The notes beneath the pieces are model-generated. The model was not told the origin of the DNA, searched no databases, and saw only the letters and a program-made list of their open reading frames with translations. From Verrucomicrobiia bacterium (GTDB taxonomy: Bacteria; Verrucomicrobiota; Verrucomicrobiia; Verrucomicrobiales; Akkermansiaceae), in NCBI GenBank assembly GCA_947462875.1, contig CANHQJ010000015.1:1-64000 (forward strand): DNA of 64,000 nucleotides. The letters run 5' to 3'. This document shows positions 32,663 through 41,132 of this stretch, in pieces; within the stretch, counting starts at the first letter, position 1, and every line of letters starts with the position of its first letter. Made by a program: the position numbers and the translations under genes.

Positions 32663-35044
32663 TTAGCGGATGAGCTGAAATTCAGGAAGCATGAAAAGGG
32701 TCCAGAGGAAATCCTGCACGGTATCCGCATTGGGTCGGGCGCCCAGCACCTCTAACGCAATTTGTTTTTCCTCCGCGCTGGGAGCACGCGAGAGGGCCTG
32801 CCAGTAGAGCGAGTCCACCATGGTCCGCGGATCGGCCCCTTGGGTTTCGAGCAAACGCGCGGCGCCTTTTTCCAACTGGGCGGCGAGGATGGCACCGTTG
32901 TTCAGGTCCATGGCTTCGAGCGTGGTGAGATCGTTCGGGCGAGAGGTGACGATCTGTTCGCGGTTCGGGCGACCGAGCGAGCGCATGAGCAGGTCCGACT
33001 TCATCAGGCTGGCGCGCACGCGCAGTCCGCCGCCGCCCGCCATTTGCGCCTGGGCTTGCTGGATCTTATCGGCGATGGAATCCCAGTTGTTCTGAGCCGG
33101 AACGGCCACGGCGTTTTGCCATGTGGCATTCGCCGGGACATTGCCATTGGGTGCTGCGGTGGCTTGCCAGGTGGCATCGGAATTCATCATCACGGCTTCC
33201 TTGCCTTGCTTGAGCCGGGCTTGGAAATAGAGTGCCGCACCGTTCGGAGCGGAGCCGCCGTTTTTGCCGATGAGCAGGATTTCATTGGCACCGTTCTTGA
33301 GGTGGGGCTTGAGATCGACCAGGCGCGGGCTCATCCAGTCATCGCTCTTGGCGACCGCCTTGCCATTGATGCTGAGAGAAAACTCGTTATCGCAGGTAAT
33401 GACCGCCATGGCCTGGCTGACGGGAGCCGCCAGCGTGAAGGTTTTGCGGAAGGCAACGGTTTCGCCGGCGGGCGATTGCGCGCCGTCATTGATCCAGATC
33501 CAGGTCGCTCGCGACAGGGCGGGAGCGGCACCAGTGGAAATGGCGGGCACAAAGTCCGACTTCCCGGGAGCCGTGCCGAGAATCTGCCACAGCGCATCGA
33601 CGAACTCCTCCGCCGTCATGCGCTTCGCGCGAGGGCCGGCGTAGGTCCATTTCGATTCGTCATCGGTCTCTAACGACTGCGCCTTCGACTGATAGGCCTG
33701 TGACTCGCAGATGTGCGCGATGACTTGTTTCAGGTCATACTTGTGATCCACCAGATAGGTCGCGAGATGATCGAGCAATGCCGCATTCCACGGCTCGGTG
33801 CCCATGGCATCCACGGGATGCACGATGCCGCGTCCCATCAAGCGATGCCACAGACGATTGACGATCGTGCGGCTGAACCGGCCGTTTTCCGGCATGGTGG
33901 TGAGAGCGGCCACTTGTTTCAGGCGCTCCTGCGGGGGCTTGGACGCATCGATTTTCCCCAACTGAGGATAGAGCCAGTAGGGTTCCGCGATCTTGCCGGT
34001 GGGCTTGTCGCAGCGGGCGATCTCGATTTTTTCGCCAGAGAATGCCGCGGCCAGGCCATAGGAGTCCGTGAGTTTCCACTGGTCCGTGAAGGAGTCGTGA
34101 CAGGAGGCACACTTGAGATTGATGCCGAGAAAGGTCTGCCCCACCGATTGCGCATACTGGATGGGCACGGTCTGGCCGGCGCTGACCGCACCGCGCCACT
34201 TGATGCCGTTGGCAAATCCGGCGCTGTCCTTGGTGGGAGCGATGAGCTCGCTGGCGAATTGATTGTAGGGCTTGTTGTCGTAGAGCGAGCGATAGAGCCA
34301 TTGGCTGATCTGGGTGCGACCGCCATCGATGTATCCGGTGCCGGCATAGTCATTGCGCAACAGGTCGTTCCAAAACGCCATCCAGTGAGTGGCGTAGGCC
34401 TCCTTGTCCTGGAGCAAGGTTTGCACGAGCTTGCCGCGTTTTTGCGGGTCCTTGTCGGCCAGATAAGCCTGCAGTATCTCCACGGAGGGCAAGAGGCCTG
34501 TGATGTCGAGATGCACGCGGCGCACGAATGCGGCTTCATCGATCGCCGCGGGGCGAGTCACCTTCGTCTTGCTCAAATGCGCATCGAGAATGCGGTCGAT
34601 CGGGTGGGACCGTCCCGCTTGGGCAGCTGGCAGAACAGGGCGTTGCAAACGCAGGGGCGGCTCGTAGCTGCTTTGTTTGAATGTGAAACCCGGTTCCCAT
34701 GGCGCACCGGCATTGATCCAGGCGGCGACGAGAGCCACCTCTTTTTCGTTGAGGCCGTCGCCCTTGGGCGGCATGCGCTCGTCCTCATCGTCCGAGGTGA
34801 TGAGGTGCATCATCAGGCTTTTCGCGCTATTGCCCGGCTCCAGTACGAAGCCGTCGTCGTTTTCCTTCATCAGCTCCTCGCGGGTGTTCATGGAAAAACC
34901 GCCCTTGTGCTTGTTGCCCATGTGGCACTCGGCGCAATGCTTTTTCAACAAAGGGGCGACTTCATGGACAAAATCCACCGCAAGAGCAGGACTACACGTG
35001 GTGGCTGCGAGGACGAGACCGATGCGTTTCAAGAAAGGATTCAT
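32663..35044 (-). CDS. Planctomycete-type cytochrome c protein with DUF1549 and DUF1553 domains
   Basis: A 793-aa secreted multidomain protein: signal peptide; PSCyt1 cytochrome domain with haem motif CAECH near residue 38; DUF1549 (FVRRVHLDITGLLPS ... HWMAFWNDLLRND), including a second CASCH; and DUF1553 (RFSRTIVNRLWHRLMGRGIVHPVD). Inside the DUF1553 part is an extra region of about 110 residues (TWIWINDGAQSPAGETVAFRK ... NGANEILLIGKNGGSAPNG) that looks like a carbohydrate-binding beta-sandwich. It is the first gene of a two-gene operon with DUF1501. Predicted role: periplasmic electron transfer linked to polymer breakdown (inference). Confidence 0.9.
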   Translation of the reverse strand: MNPFLKRIGLVLAATTCSPALAVDFVHEVAPLLKKHCAECHMGNKHKGGFSMNTREELMKENDDGFVLEPGNSAKSLMMHLITSDDEDERMPPKGDGLNEKEVALVAAWINAGAPWEPGFTFKQSSYEPPLRLQRPVLPAAQAGRSHPIDRILDAHLSKTKVTRPAAIDEAAFVRRVHLDITGLLPSVEILQAYLADKDPQKRGKLVQTLLQDKEAYATHWMAFWNDLLRNDYAGTGYIDGGRTQISQWLYRSLYDNKPYNQFASELIAPTKDSAGFANGIKWRGAVSAGQTVPIQYAQSVGQTFLGINLKCASCHDSFTDQWKLTDSYGLAAAFSGEKIEIARCDKPTGKIAEPYWLYPQLGKIDASKPPQERLKQVAALTTMPENGRFSRTIVNRLWHRLMGRGIVHPVDAMGTEPWNAALLDHLATYLVDHKYDLKQVIAHICESQAYQSKAQSLETDDESKWTYAGPRAKRMTAEEFVDALWQILGTAPGKSDFVPAISTGAAPALSRATWIWINDGAQSPAGETVAFRKTFTLAAPVSQAMAVITCDNEFSLSINGKAVAKSDDWMSPRLVDLKPHLKNGANEILLIGKNGGSAPNGAALYFQARLKQGKEAVMMNSDATWQATAAPNGNVPANATWQNAVAVPAQNNWDSIADKIQQAQAQMAGGGGLRVRASLMKSDLLMRSLGRPNREQIVTSRPNDLTTLEAMDLNNGAILAAQLEKGAARLLETQGADPRTMVDSLYWQALSRAPSAEEKQIALEVLGARPNADTVQDFLWTLFMLPEFQLIR

Positions 35045-35234
35045 CTGGGAAAAAGATACGGCAAAAATCGCGTTTGTCTATCACCCATCTGCACATCATG
35101 ACACCGATGACACCCCCAACTGAACAAGAAATCCATTTGCTTCATGTAACGATTCTTTGTAAGCTCATGCCAGCGGGGCGCGTATCCGCATCCGATAACC
35201 GCATCACTCGTTCTCTTCTCTCTCTCTACTTTTT

Positions 35235-37646
35235 ATGACAATCACCCAAGTTACGTCCCGCTGGTTCATGACACCCGCTTGCGCATGGATCGCCCTCTGC
35301 GGTTTGCTCCACGGCGCGCCCAAGGTCGATATGACCATGCCTGACTTCACCAAAGGCGACAGCATCCCCGCCGCGGCCAAGCACGACTGGAATCTCGGCG
35401 CTACCGGCCTGCGTGGCTGGATGTTTACCGACAAAATGGTGACGTCGGACGCCCGGCAAATCGCGGTCACCCAGGTGGCTCCCGGCTCGCCTGCCGATGG
35501 CATCATGCAGGTTGGCGATGTCATTCTCGGCGTGAATGGCAAGCCCTTTTCCTACGATCCGCGCACCGAGTTGGGCAAAGCGCTCACCACTGCCGAGGAA
35601 AAATCGGGCAAGCTGATGCTGACCCGTTGGCGTGCCGGCAAAACCGAGGAGGTCGTCCTTCCGCTCGCCGTTCTCGGCAGCTACAGCGCCACGGCGCCGT
35701 ATGATTGCCCGAAATCCAAACGCATCATCGAGCTCAGCAGCAAGGCCCTGGCCGCGTCGTTGGAAAAAAAAGGCGGTAGCGGAGATCCCATCGTTCGCTC
35801 GCTCAATGCCCTGGGGCTTCTCGCCACCGGCGATCCTGCGTTTTTGCCCGTCATCAAAAAAGAAGTCGAATGGGCTGCCAACTACAGCGAAAACGGCATG
35901 CAGACCTGGCGCTACGGCTACGTCATCATGTTGCTCGCGGAATACACCATGGCTACCGGCGATCAAAGCGCCATGCCGGGACTGCGCCGACTGGCTCTCG
36001 AATCCGCCCGCGGGCAAAGCGCCGTGGGCTCCTGGGGCCATACCTTCGCTCTGCCCGATGGACGACTCAAGGGCTACGGCATGATGAACTCGCCCGGCGC
36101 GGTGCTGACCATTTCCCTCGTCATGGCACGCGAAGCCGGCGTGAAGGATCCCGAGGTAGCCAAGGCCATCGAACTCAGTGCCAAACTCCTGCGTTTCTAC
36201 ACCGGCAAAGGTTCCATCCCCTACGGCGACCACCACCCCTGGATTGAAAATCACGACGACAACGGCAAAAACGGCATGGCGTCTGTTCTCTTCAACCTCA
36301 TGAAGGAGAAAAACAGCGCGGAATTTTTCAGTCGCATGAGCGTGGCCTCCCATGGACCCGAGCGCGATACCGGACACACGGGAAATTACTTCAACATCCT
36401 CTGGGCCATGCCCGGAGTGTCCATCAGCGGCCCCAAAGCCACGGGCGCGTGGATGAAGGAATTCGGCTGCTGGTACTACGACCTGGCGCGCCGTTGGGAT
36501 GGCCTGTTTCCCCACCAGGGCCCGCCGCAACCCACGAACGACAGCTACGGCAACTGGGACTGCACCGGCGTCTATCTGATCGCCTATTGCCAACCGCTGA
36601 AAAAACTCCTGCTCACCGGCAAAAAGCCCAGCACCGTCACGGAGCTCAAAGCCGCCGAGGCGGAAATGCTCATCGCCGATGGACGGGGCTGGAACAACAA
36701 GGACCGCAACAGTTTTTATGATGCGCTGAGCAATGAGGAACTGATCGAACGCCTCGGCAGCTGGTCGCCCATCGTGCGCGAGCGCGCCTCGCTCGCCATC
36801 GGTCGCCGCCGTGATTTCCCCGTGGCACCGGTGCTGGCTTTGCTGCAATCAAAAGCCTTGGAACCGCGCTACGGCGCCTGTCAGGCGATTGAGAAACTGC
36901 GTGGACGCGCGGCGGACGCCGTGCCTGTGCTGGCCAACTTGCTGCGCGATAAGGATCTGTGGATGCGCATCAAGGCCGCGGACGCACTGGCCAGCATCGG
37001 CAAGCCGGCGATGAGCACCGTGCCGACTCTATTGGAGATCTTTTCCCAAACCGACCCGGTGGGTGATCCGCGCGGCATGCAGCAGCGCTACCTGTGCTTC
37101 GCGCTCTTCGATGGTCGCGGCATGCTGGCAAACTCGCTGGAGGGTGTGGATCGTGCCGCGCTTTACAAAGCCGTGCGCGGTGGCTTGCAAAACCAGGACG
37201 GACGCGCACGTGGCAGCATCGCCTCGGTCTATCGGAATCTCTCCACGGAAGAAATCAAACCGCTGCTTCCCGCCATTTTGGAAGCCGTGGAGAAACCCGC
37301 GCCGAGCGGCGAGATGTTTGCCGATCAAATCCGCGTCGAGGGCCTGAAGATCCTCGCCAAACACCGCATCGCCGAGGGCATCACCGCCTGCGTCACCTAC
37401 ACACGCAGCCAAAATCCATGGGACAGCCAAAAGCGCACGCCCGAGCTCATGAAAATCCTGCTCACCTACGGCACCCATGCCAAAGCGGTCATTCCCGAAT
37501 TGCAAAAAATCGCCGACTACTTTGAAAAGGAAGAAAAAGATTTCCCCAAGCCCTTGATGATCATGAAAGCCACCGAGGTGAGAGAGACCATTCGCAAGAT
37601 CGAGGCATCGACAGAAACACCCGCACTGATCCGAATTTCCCGCTGA
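35235..37646 (+). CDS. DUF6288-type secreted protein with PDZ and HEAT-like repeats
   Basis: An 803-aa protein with a signal peptide (about residues 1-28, LCGLLHGA), a PDZ-like domain at about 50-135 (VTQVAPGSPADGIMQVGDVILGVNGKPF), a large alpha-helical central domain with repeated WGH/YGD/HTG loops (GSWGHTFALPDGRLKGYG, DTGHTGNYFNILWAM), which has the look of an alpha/alpha-toroid, and C-terminal HEAT-like helices (VPVLANLLRDKDLWMRIKAADALASIG). I place it in DUF6288 by overall plan. It starts a co-directional run of three secreted proteins; its stop overlaps the next start (TGATG). Enzymatic function is unknown. Confidence 0.75.
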   Translation: MTITQVTSRWFMTPACAWIALCGLLHGAPKVDMTMPDFTKGDSIPAAAKHDWNLGATGLRGWMFTDKMVTSDARQIAVTQVAPGSPADGIMQVGDVILGVNGKPFSYDPRTELGKALTTAEEKSGKLMLTRWRAGKTEEVVLPLAVLGSYSATAPYDCPKSKRIIELSSKALAASLEKKGGSGDPIVRSLNALGLLATGDPAFLPVIKKEVEWAANYSENGMQTWRYGYVIMLLAEYTMATGDQSAMPGLRRLALESARGQSAVGSWGHTFALPDGRLKGYGMMNSPGAVLTISLVMAREAGVKDPEVAKAIELSAKLLRFYTGKGSIPYGDHHPWIENHDDNGKNGMASVLFNLMKEKNSAEFFSRMSVASHGPERDTGHTGNYFNILWAMPGVSISGPKATGAWMKEFGCWYYDLARRWDGLFPHQGPPQPTNDSYGNWDCTGVYLIAYCQPLKKLLLTGKKPSTVTELKAAEAEMLIADGRGWNNKDRNSFYDALSNEELIERLGSWSPIVRERASLAIGRRRDFPVAPVLALLQSKALEPRYGACQAIEKLRGRAADAVPVLANLLRDKDLWMRIKAADALASIGKPAMSTVPTLLEIFSQTDPVGDPRGMQQRYLCFALFDGRGMLANSLEGVDRAALYKAVRGGLQNQDGRARGSIASVYRNLSTEEIKPLLPAILEAVEKPAPSGEMFADQIRVEGLKILAKHRIAEGITACVTYTRSQNPWDSQKRTPELMKILLTYGTHAKAVIPELQKIADYFEKEEKDFPKPLMIMKATEVRETIRKIEASTETPALIRISR

Positions 37647-38458
37647 TGAAAACCATTTCCCCGCAATTCTCTTCCATCATCATCGCCTGCTGGTCGTTCT
37701 GCCTCTGTGCCGGGGCTGAGGAATCCGAGTTCTACGAACAGCGCGGCACGGATCCAACGTTTCAGGAACTCGTGGATCGAGGGAAACTGCCCAAGGGGGA
37801 AAATACCAAAGCCGGAGTCACGGGCTCGCGCATTTCGATCAATCGCAAGGTCGTGGAGGTGCTGCCCGAGTGCAAGAGACCGATTCCGCGCGACATCAAG
37901 CTTCACACCTTGCTCAACAGCGCGATTCCGCGCAACGAATTCGGCAACTGGACGCGCTGGTATCAGGAGGATGGCAACACCCAGATTTTCCGCTTGTTCA
38001 AGGGCGAGGAAAACCGCCGCAACGACCGTGAATTGGCAGGACGCGTCGAGACATTCAGCATCGAAAAATGGACGGAATCACAAAAACAATGGTATGAGTG
38101 GTGCGGCATCGTCACCGCCATCAAACCCACAGGATCGATCTTCCAGGCCAAGGCCCTCATCGAAGGTCCGGCGGTGATGATCAACATGAACGACAAGGGC
38201 GATGTGGTGTTCAACCCGCGCCGCGGCAAGGACAGCGTGATCGCCAAAGGCATGATCGCCAAACCGTTCCATCTCCGTGTGCGCGACAACGGCAAGGACT
38301 ACGAAGTCTTTTTCAACGAAAAAATGGTCGGCACCGGTCACTACGATCGCCCCACAAGCGCCACCAGTTTCCGCTGGGGCATGTATGTGGGCGACAAACC
38401 CATCAACTACGATGCCATGATTCTTTTCTCGGGCGTCACCATCAAAAAAGTCAAATGA
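37646..38458 (+). CDS. Secreted protein of unknown function, probable beta-sandwich
   Basis: A 270-aa exported protein (signal peptide about residues 1-24, ending CAGAEE). The rest is rich in alternating beta-strand patterns, with FRLFKGEENRRNDRELAGRVE, WYEWCGIVTAIKPTGSIFQAK and FHLRVRDNGKDYEVFFNEKMVGTG, reminiscent of concanavalin/jelly-roll polysaccharide lyase-like folds such as those in alginate lyase relatives. I cannot name the family. The start codon overlaps the stop of the DUF6288 gene, so the two are translationally coupled and probably act together outside the cytoplasm. Confidence 0.65.
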   Translation: MKTISPQFSSIIIACWSFCLCAGAEESEFYEQRGTDPTFQELVDRGKLPKGENTKAGVTGSRISINRKVVEVLPECKRPIPRDIKLHTLLNSAIPRNEFGNWTRWYQEDGNTQIFRLFKGEENRRNDRELAGRVETFSIEKWTESQKQWYEWCGIVTAIKPTGSIFQAKALIEGPAVMINMNDKGDVVFNPRRGKDSVIAKGMIAKPFHLRVRDNGKDYEVFFNEKMVGTGHYDRPTSATSFRWGMYVGDKPINYDAMILFSGVTIKKVK

Positions 38459-38491
38459 CCCCCGCCACCACAGTCTAACAATCACCGCATC

Positions 38492-39685
38492 ATGAAATCC
38501 ATCCGCTTTTTTCTCCTGCTGGCATGCGCCACCATCAGCGTCCAGGCCAAGCCGCTGAAAATCTTCATCCTCGCCGGGCAATCGAACATGCAGGGCCATG
38601 CGAAAATTTCCACCATCGAACACATCGGCATGGATCCCAAGACCAAGCCGATGATGGAGGAAATGCTCCAAGCCGATGGCACACCACGCACCTGCCAACG
38701 GGTGTGGATTTCATCGATCGGCTGCGGCGGCAATGACACCGAGGAACAAACCGGCAAACTCACCGCCGGTTTCGGCGCTACCAAAGAAAAAATCGGCCCC
38801 GAGTTCACCTTCGGCCTGACGATGGAAAAACTGACCGACTCCCCCATCCTCTTGATCAAGACTTCCTGGGGAGGAAAAAGCCTCAACACCGACTTCCGCC
38901 CGCCCAGCGCCGGACCTTACGTCTTCAATGAGACCCAGCTCGCCAACTTCGCCAAACAAGGCAAAAACATCGATGACATGAAGGCCGCCAAGGCCAAGGA
39001 AACCGGCGTGTATTACAAACTGATGATGGATCACGTCAAAAAAGTGTTAGGCGATATCAAGCGCGTGGTGCCCGACTACGATGAAAAACAAGGCTACGAG
39101 TTGGCGGGATTCGCCTGGTTCCAGGGCTGGAATGACATGGTCGATGGCAGCACCTACCCGCAGCGCGACAAACCCGGCGGCTACGATGCCTACACCGAGG
39201 TGATGGCCCATTTCATCCGCGACGTGCGCAAGGAACTCAACGCGCCGAAACTGCCTTTCGCCATCGGCGTGATCGGCGTCGGTGGCCCCACCGCCCTCTA
39301 CGGTCCTGACCAGAAACGCTACCAATCGACGCACCAGAACATTCGAGACGCCATGGCGGCTCCAGCGAAGATGCCGGAGTTCAAAGGTACGGTGACCGCC
39401 GTTCTCACCGAGCAATACTGGGACCTCGAACTCAGCGCCGCCAAGGCCAAGGAAAACGAACTGAAGCAGCAGGCGAAAAAACTGGCCACGGAAAAGAAAT
39501 TGAAACCCGCCGAGGAAAAAGCCGCGTTTGAAGCCCTGCGCAAAGAAAAAATGACCGAGCGCGAACAAACCATTCTCGCCAAGGGCATTTCCAACCTGGA
39601 ATTCCATTACCTGGGTTGCGCGAAAATCCTCGGCGGCATCGGCAAAGGCCTGGCAGAGGCCATGACACCGATGGGGAAAAAATAA
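38492..39685 (+). CDS. Sialate O-acetylesterase / carbohydrate esterase (SASA domain, CE6-like)
   Basis: A 397-aa secreted SGNH-type esterase. A signal peptide (1-19, ISVQA) is followed by IFILAGQSNMQGHA, where Ser31 of GQSNM is the nucleophile. Further family blocks are LIKTSWGGKSL and GFAWFQGWNDMVD. The C-terminal ~100 residues contain a Lys/Glu/Ala-rich helix (about 315-360) not usual in small SASA proteins, before FHYLGCAKILGGIGKGLAEAM, which holds the probable catalytic His. It would remove acetyl groups from polysaccharides or sialic acids. It follows the two secreted genes with a 33-base gap. Confidence 0.88.
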   Translation: MKSIRFFLLLACATISVQAKPLKIFILAGQSNMQGHAKISTIEHIGMDPKTKPMMEEMLQADGTPRTCQRVWISSIGCGGNDTEEQTGKLTAGFGATKEKIGPEFTFGLTMEKLTDSPILLIKTSWGGKSLNTDFRPPSAGPYVFNETQLANFAKQGKNIDDMKAAKAKETGVYYKLMMDHVKKVLGDIKRVVPDYDEKQGYELAGFAWFQGWNDMVDGSTYPQRDKPGGYDAYTEVMAHFIRDVRKELNAPKLPFAIGVIGVGGPTALYGPDQKRYQSTHQNIRDAMAAPAKMPEFKGTVTAVLTEQYWDLELSAAKAKENELKQQAKKLATEKKLKPAEEKAAFEALRKEKMTEREQTILAKGISNLEFHYLGCAKILGGIGKGLAEAMTPMGKK

Positions 39686-39793
39686 CGCATCACTCAGTTC
39701 GCAACGGAAAAACTTCACGCGCAGTCGTGATTTGCACTTTCCTTCTCGGCGAGGTGCGCCATAGTTCTCGCAGAATTTTTTCAACCTACTACC

Positions 39794-40588
39794 ATGTCCA
39801 TGCCTACAACCAACTTTCTCAAGTCTCTCTTCGATCTCTCCGGTAAAGTCGCAGTCGTCATCGGCGGCACGGGCGAACTCTGCGGCACCATGGCCGTGGG
39901 CCTCGCCCGCGCTGGCGCGGAAGTGGTGCTCGGTGGCCGTATCCCGGAAAAAGCGGAACGCCGTCTGAACGAAATCACTTCTCACGGCGGCAAAGGCTAT
40001 TTCGTTCCGGTCGATGTCACCTCGCGCGAGTCGCTGCAAAATCTGTTAGACACGGTATTGGAGCGCTCGGGACAGGTCGATATCCTCATCAATGGTGCCG
40101 GCACCAATTCCCCCACCCCGTTTCTCGATGTGACGGAAGAGGAATACGCCCGCATCATGGACACCAACCTCGCCGCCGTATTCCGTTCCTGCCAGGTCTT
40201 CGGTTCGTATTTCATCAACAACGGCCAACCCGCCTCGATCATCAATCTCGGCTCGATCTCCGGCCTCAGCCCGCTCTCCCGCGTGTTCACCTACTCGGCC
40301 TCGAAAGCGGCGGTGCACAATCTTTCGAAAAACCTCGCCCGCGAGTGGGCGGACAAGGACATCCGCGTCAACACGCTGGTGCCGGGCTTTTTCCCCGCCG
40401 AGCAAAACCGCAAGGTGCTCGATGAATCGCGCGTGCTCGACATCCTGCGCCAAACCCCCGCTTCCCGCTTTGGTAACGCCGAGGAACTGATCGGCGCCAC
40501 CCTGCTGCTCGCCTCCCCTGTGGCCGGCTCCTTCATCACCGGCCATGAGCTCATCGTGGACGGCGGCTTCCATGCGATGACGATTTGA
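39794..40588 (+). CDS. SDR-family oxidoreductase (gluconate/mannonate dehydrogenase type)
   Basis: A 264-aa short-chain dehydrogenase of the classical type. The NAD(P) loop is GGTGELCG (residues 24-31), NGAG lies near 100-103, the catalytic Ser near 154 (NLGSISG) and Tyr167-x-x-x-Lys171 (YSASK). The C-terminal [14 protein letters not shown] is typical. Overall it resembles gluconate 5-dehydrogenase and D-mannonate oxidoreductase, so a sugar-acid substrate is likely. It is 108 bases downstream of the esterase and cytoplasmic; it may use products of the secreted enzymes (inference). Confidence 0.87.
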   Translation: MSMPTTNFLKSLFDLSGKVAVVIGGTGELCGTMAVGLARAGAEVVLGGRIPEKAERRLNEITSHGGKGYFVPVDVTSRESLQNLLDTVLERSGQVDILINGAGTNSPTPFLDVTEEEYARIMDTNLAAVFRSCQVFGSYFINNGQPASIINLGSISGLSPLSRVFTYSASKAAVHNLSKNLAREWADKDIRVNTLVPGFFPAEQNRKVLDESRVLDILRQTPASRFGNAEELIGATLLLASPVAGSFITGHELIVDGGFHAMTI

Positions 40589-40602
40589 CGAAGTCGGGAT
40601 GA

Positions 40603-40621
40603 AAGGGATTGCAAATCCCTT
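40603..40621. terminator. Short hairpin between convergent SDR and NUDIX genes
   Basis: AAGGGATT-GCA-AATCCCTT (8-bp stem) lies 15 bases after the SDR stop and just before the NUDIX stop. There is no long T-run, so function as a terminator is likely but weak. Confidence 0.5.
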
Positions 40622-40625
40622 CTCC

Positions 40626-41132
40626 TTAGGGGAACTCCACGCCGAATTGCACGTCGCGCCAGAGGATGGTTTCGCCTTCGAAGAGGAAACGGCCGACAAA
40701 ACTCTGTCCCGCGATCATTTGCGGCAACCAGTAGATGTCGTCGGCCCACATGCGGTCGTAGGGGATTTTTTCCAACGAAGTCCACAGCGGAATCGCTTCG
40801 TCAGTCTCGGTTGGCTCGCCTTCGATGCCATCGGCGATGAAAACGTGGCAGTGGATGTCGGGGATATCGGACATGGCGAAACACAGCTCGCCGCGTTTTC
40901 GCACGTTGAGCGCCTTGACGTGAAGCTCCTCCATGGTCTCGCGGATGGCGCATTCCATCGGTGTTTCACCGGGATCGATTTTCCCGCCGGGACCATTGAC
41001 CTTGCCCGCGCCGATGCCTCGTTTTTTTTCAATCAATAAAATTTCCCCATCGCGAATGACGAAGAGCAGGGTGGCGAGGATTTCTCCCCGCCACTCTTGC
41101 CAATCCACGGGCGATGCTGCGGGAGAACTCAT
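40626..41132 (-). CDS. NUDIX hydrolase (MutT/MTH1-like)
   Basis: A 168-aa nucleotide pyrophosphatase. The NUDIX box is complete: [22 protein letters not shown], with the Gly, Glu, Arg-Glu and Glu-Glu metal-binding residues in register. The flanking sequence ([20 protein letters not shown] and [21 protein letters not shown]) is close to the MTH1-like 8-oxo-dGTP/2-OH-dATP diphosphatases. Its ATG overlaps the gcvP stop (ATGA), so it is translated from the same message. The biological link to glycine cleavage is not obvious. Confidence 0.9.
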   Translation of the reverse strand: MSSPAASPVDWQEWRGEILATLLFVIRDGEILLIEKKRGIGAGKVNGPGGKIDPGETPMECAIRETMEELHVKALNVRKRGELCFAMSDIPDIHCHVFIADGIEGEPTETDEAIPLWTSLEKIPYDRMWADDIYWLPQMIAGQSFVGRFLFEGETILWRDVQFGVEFP

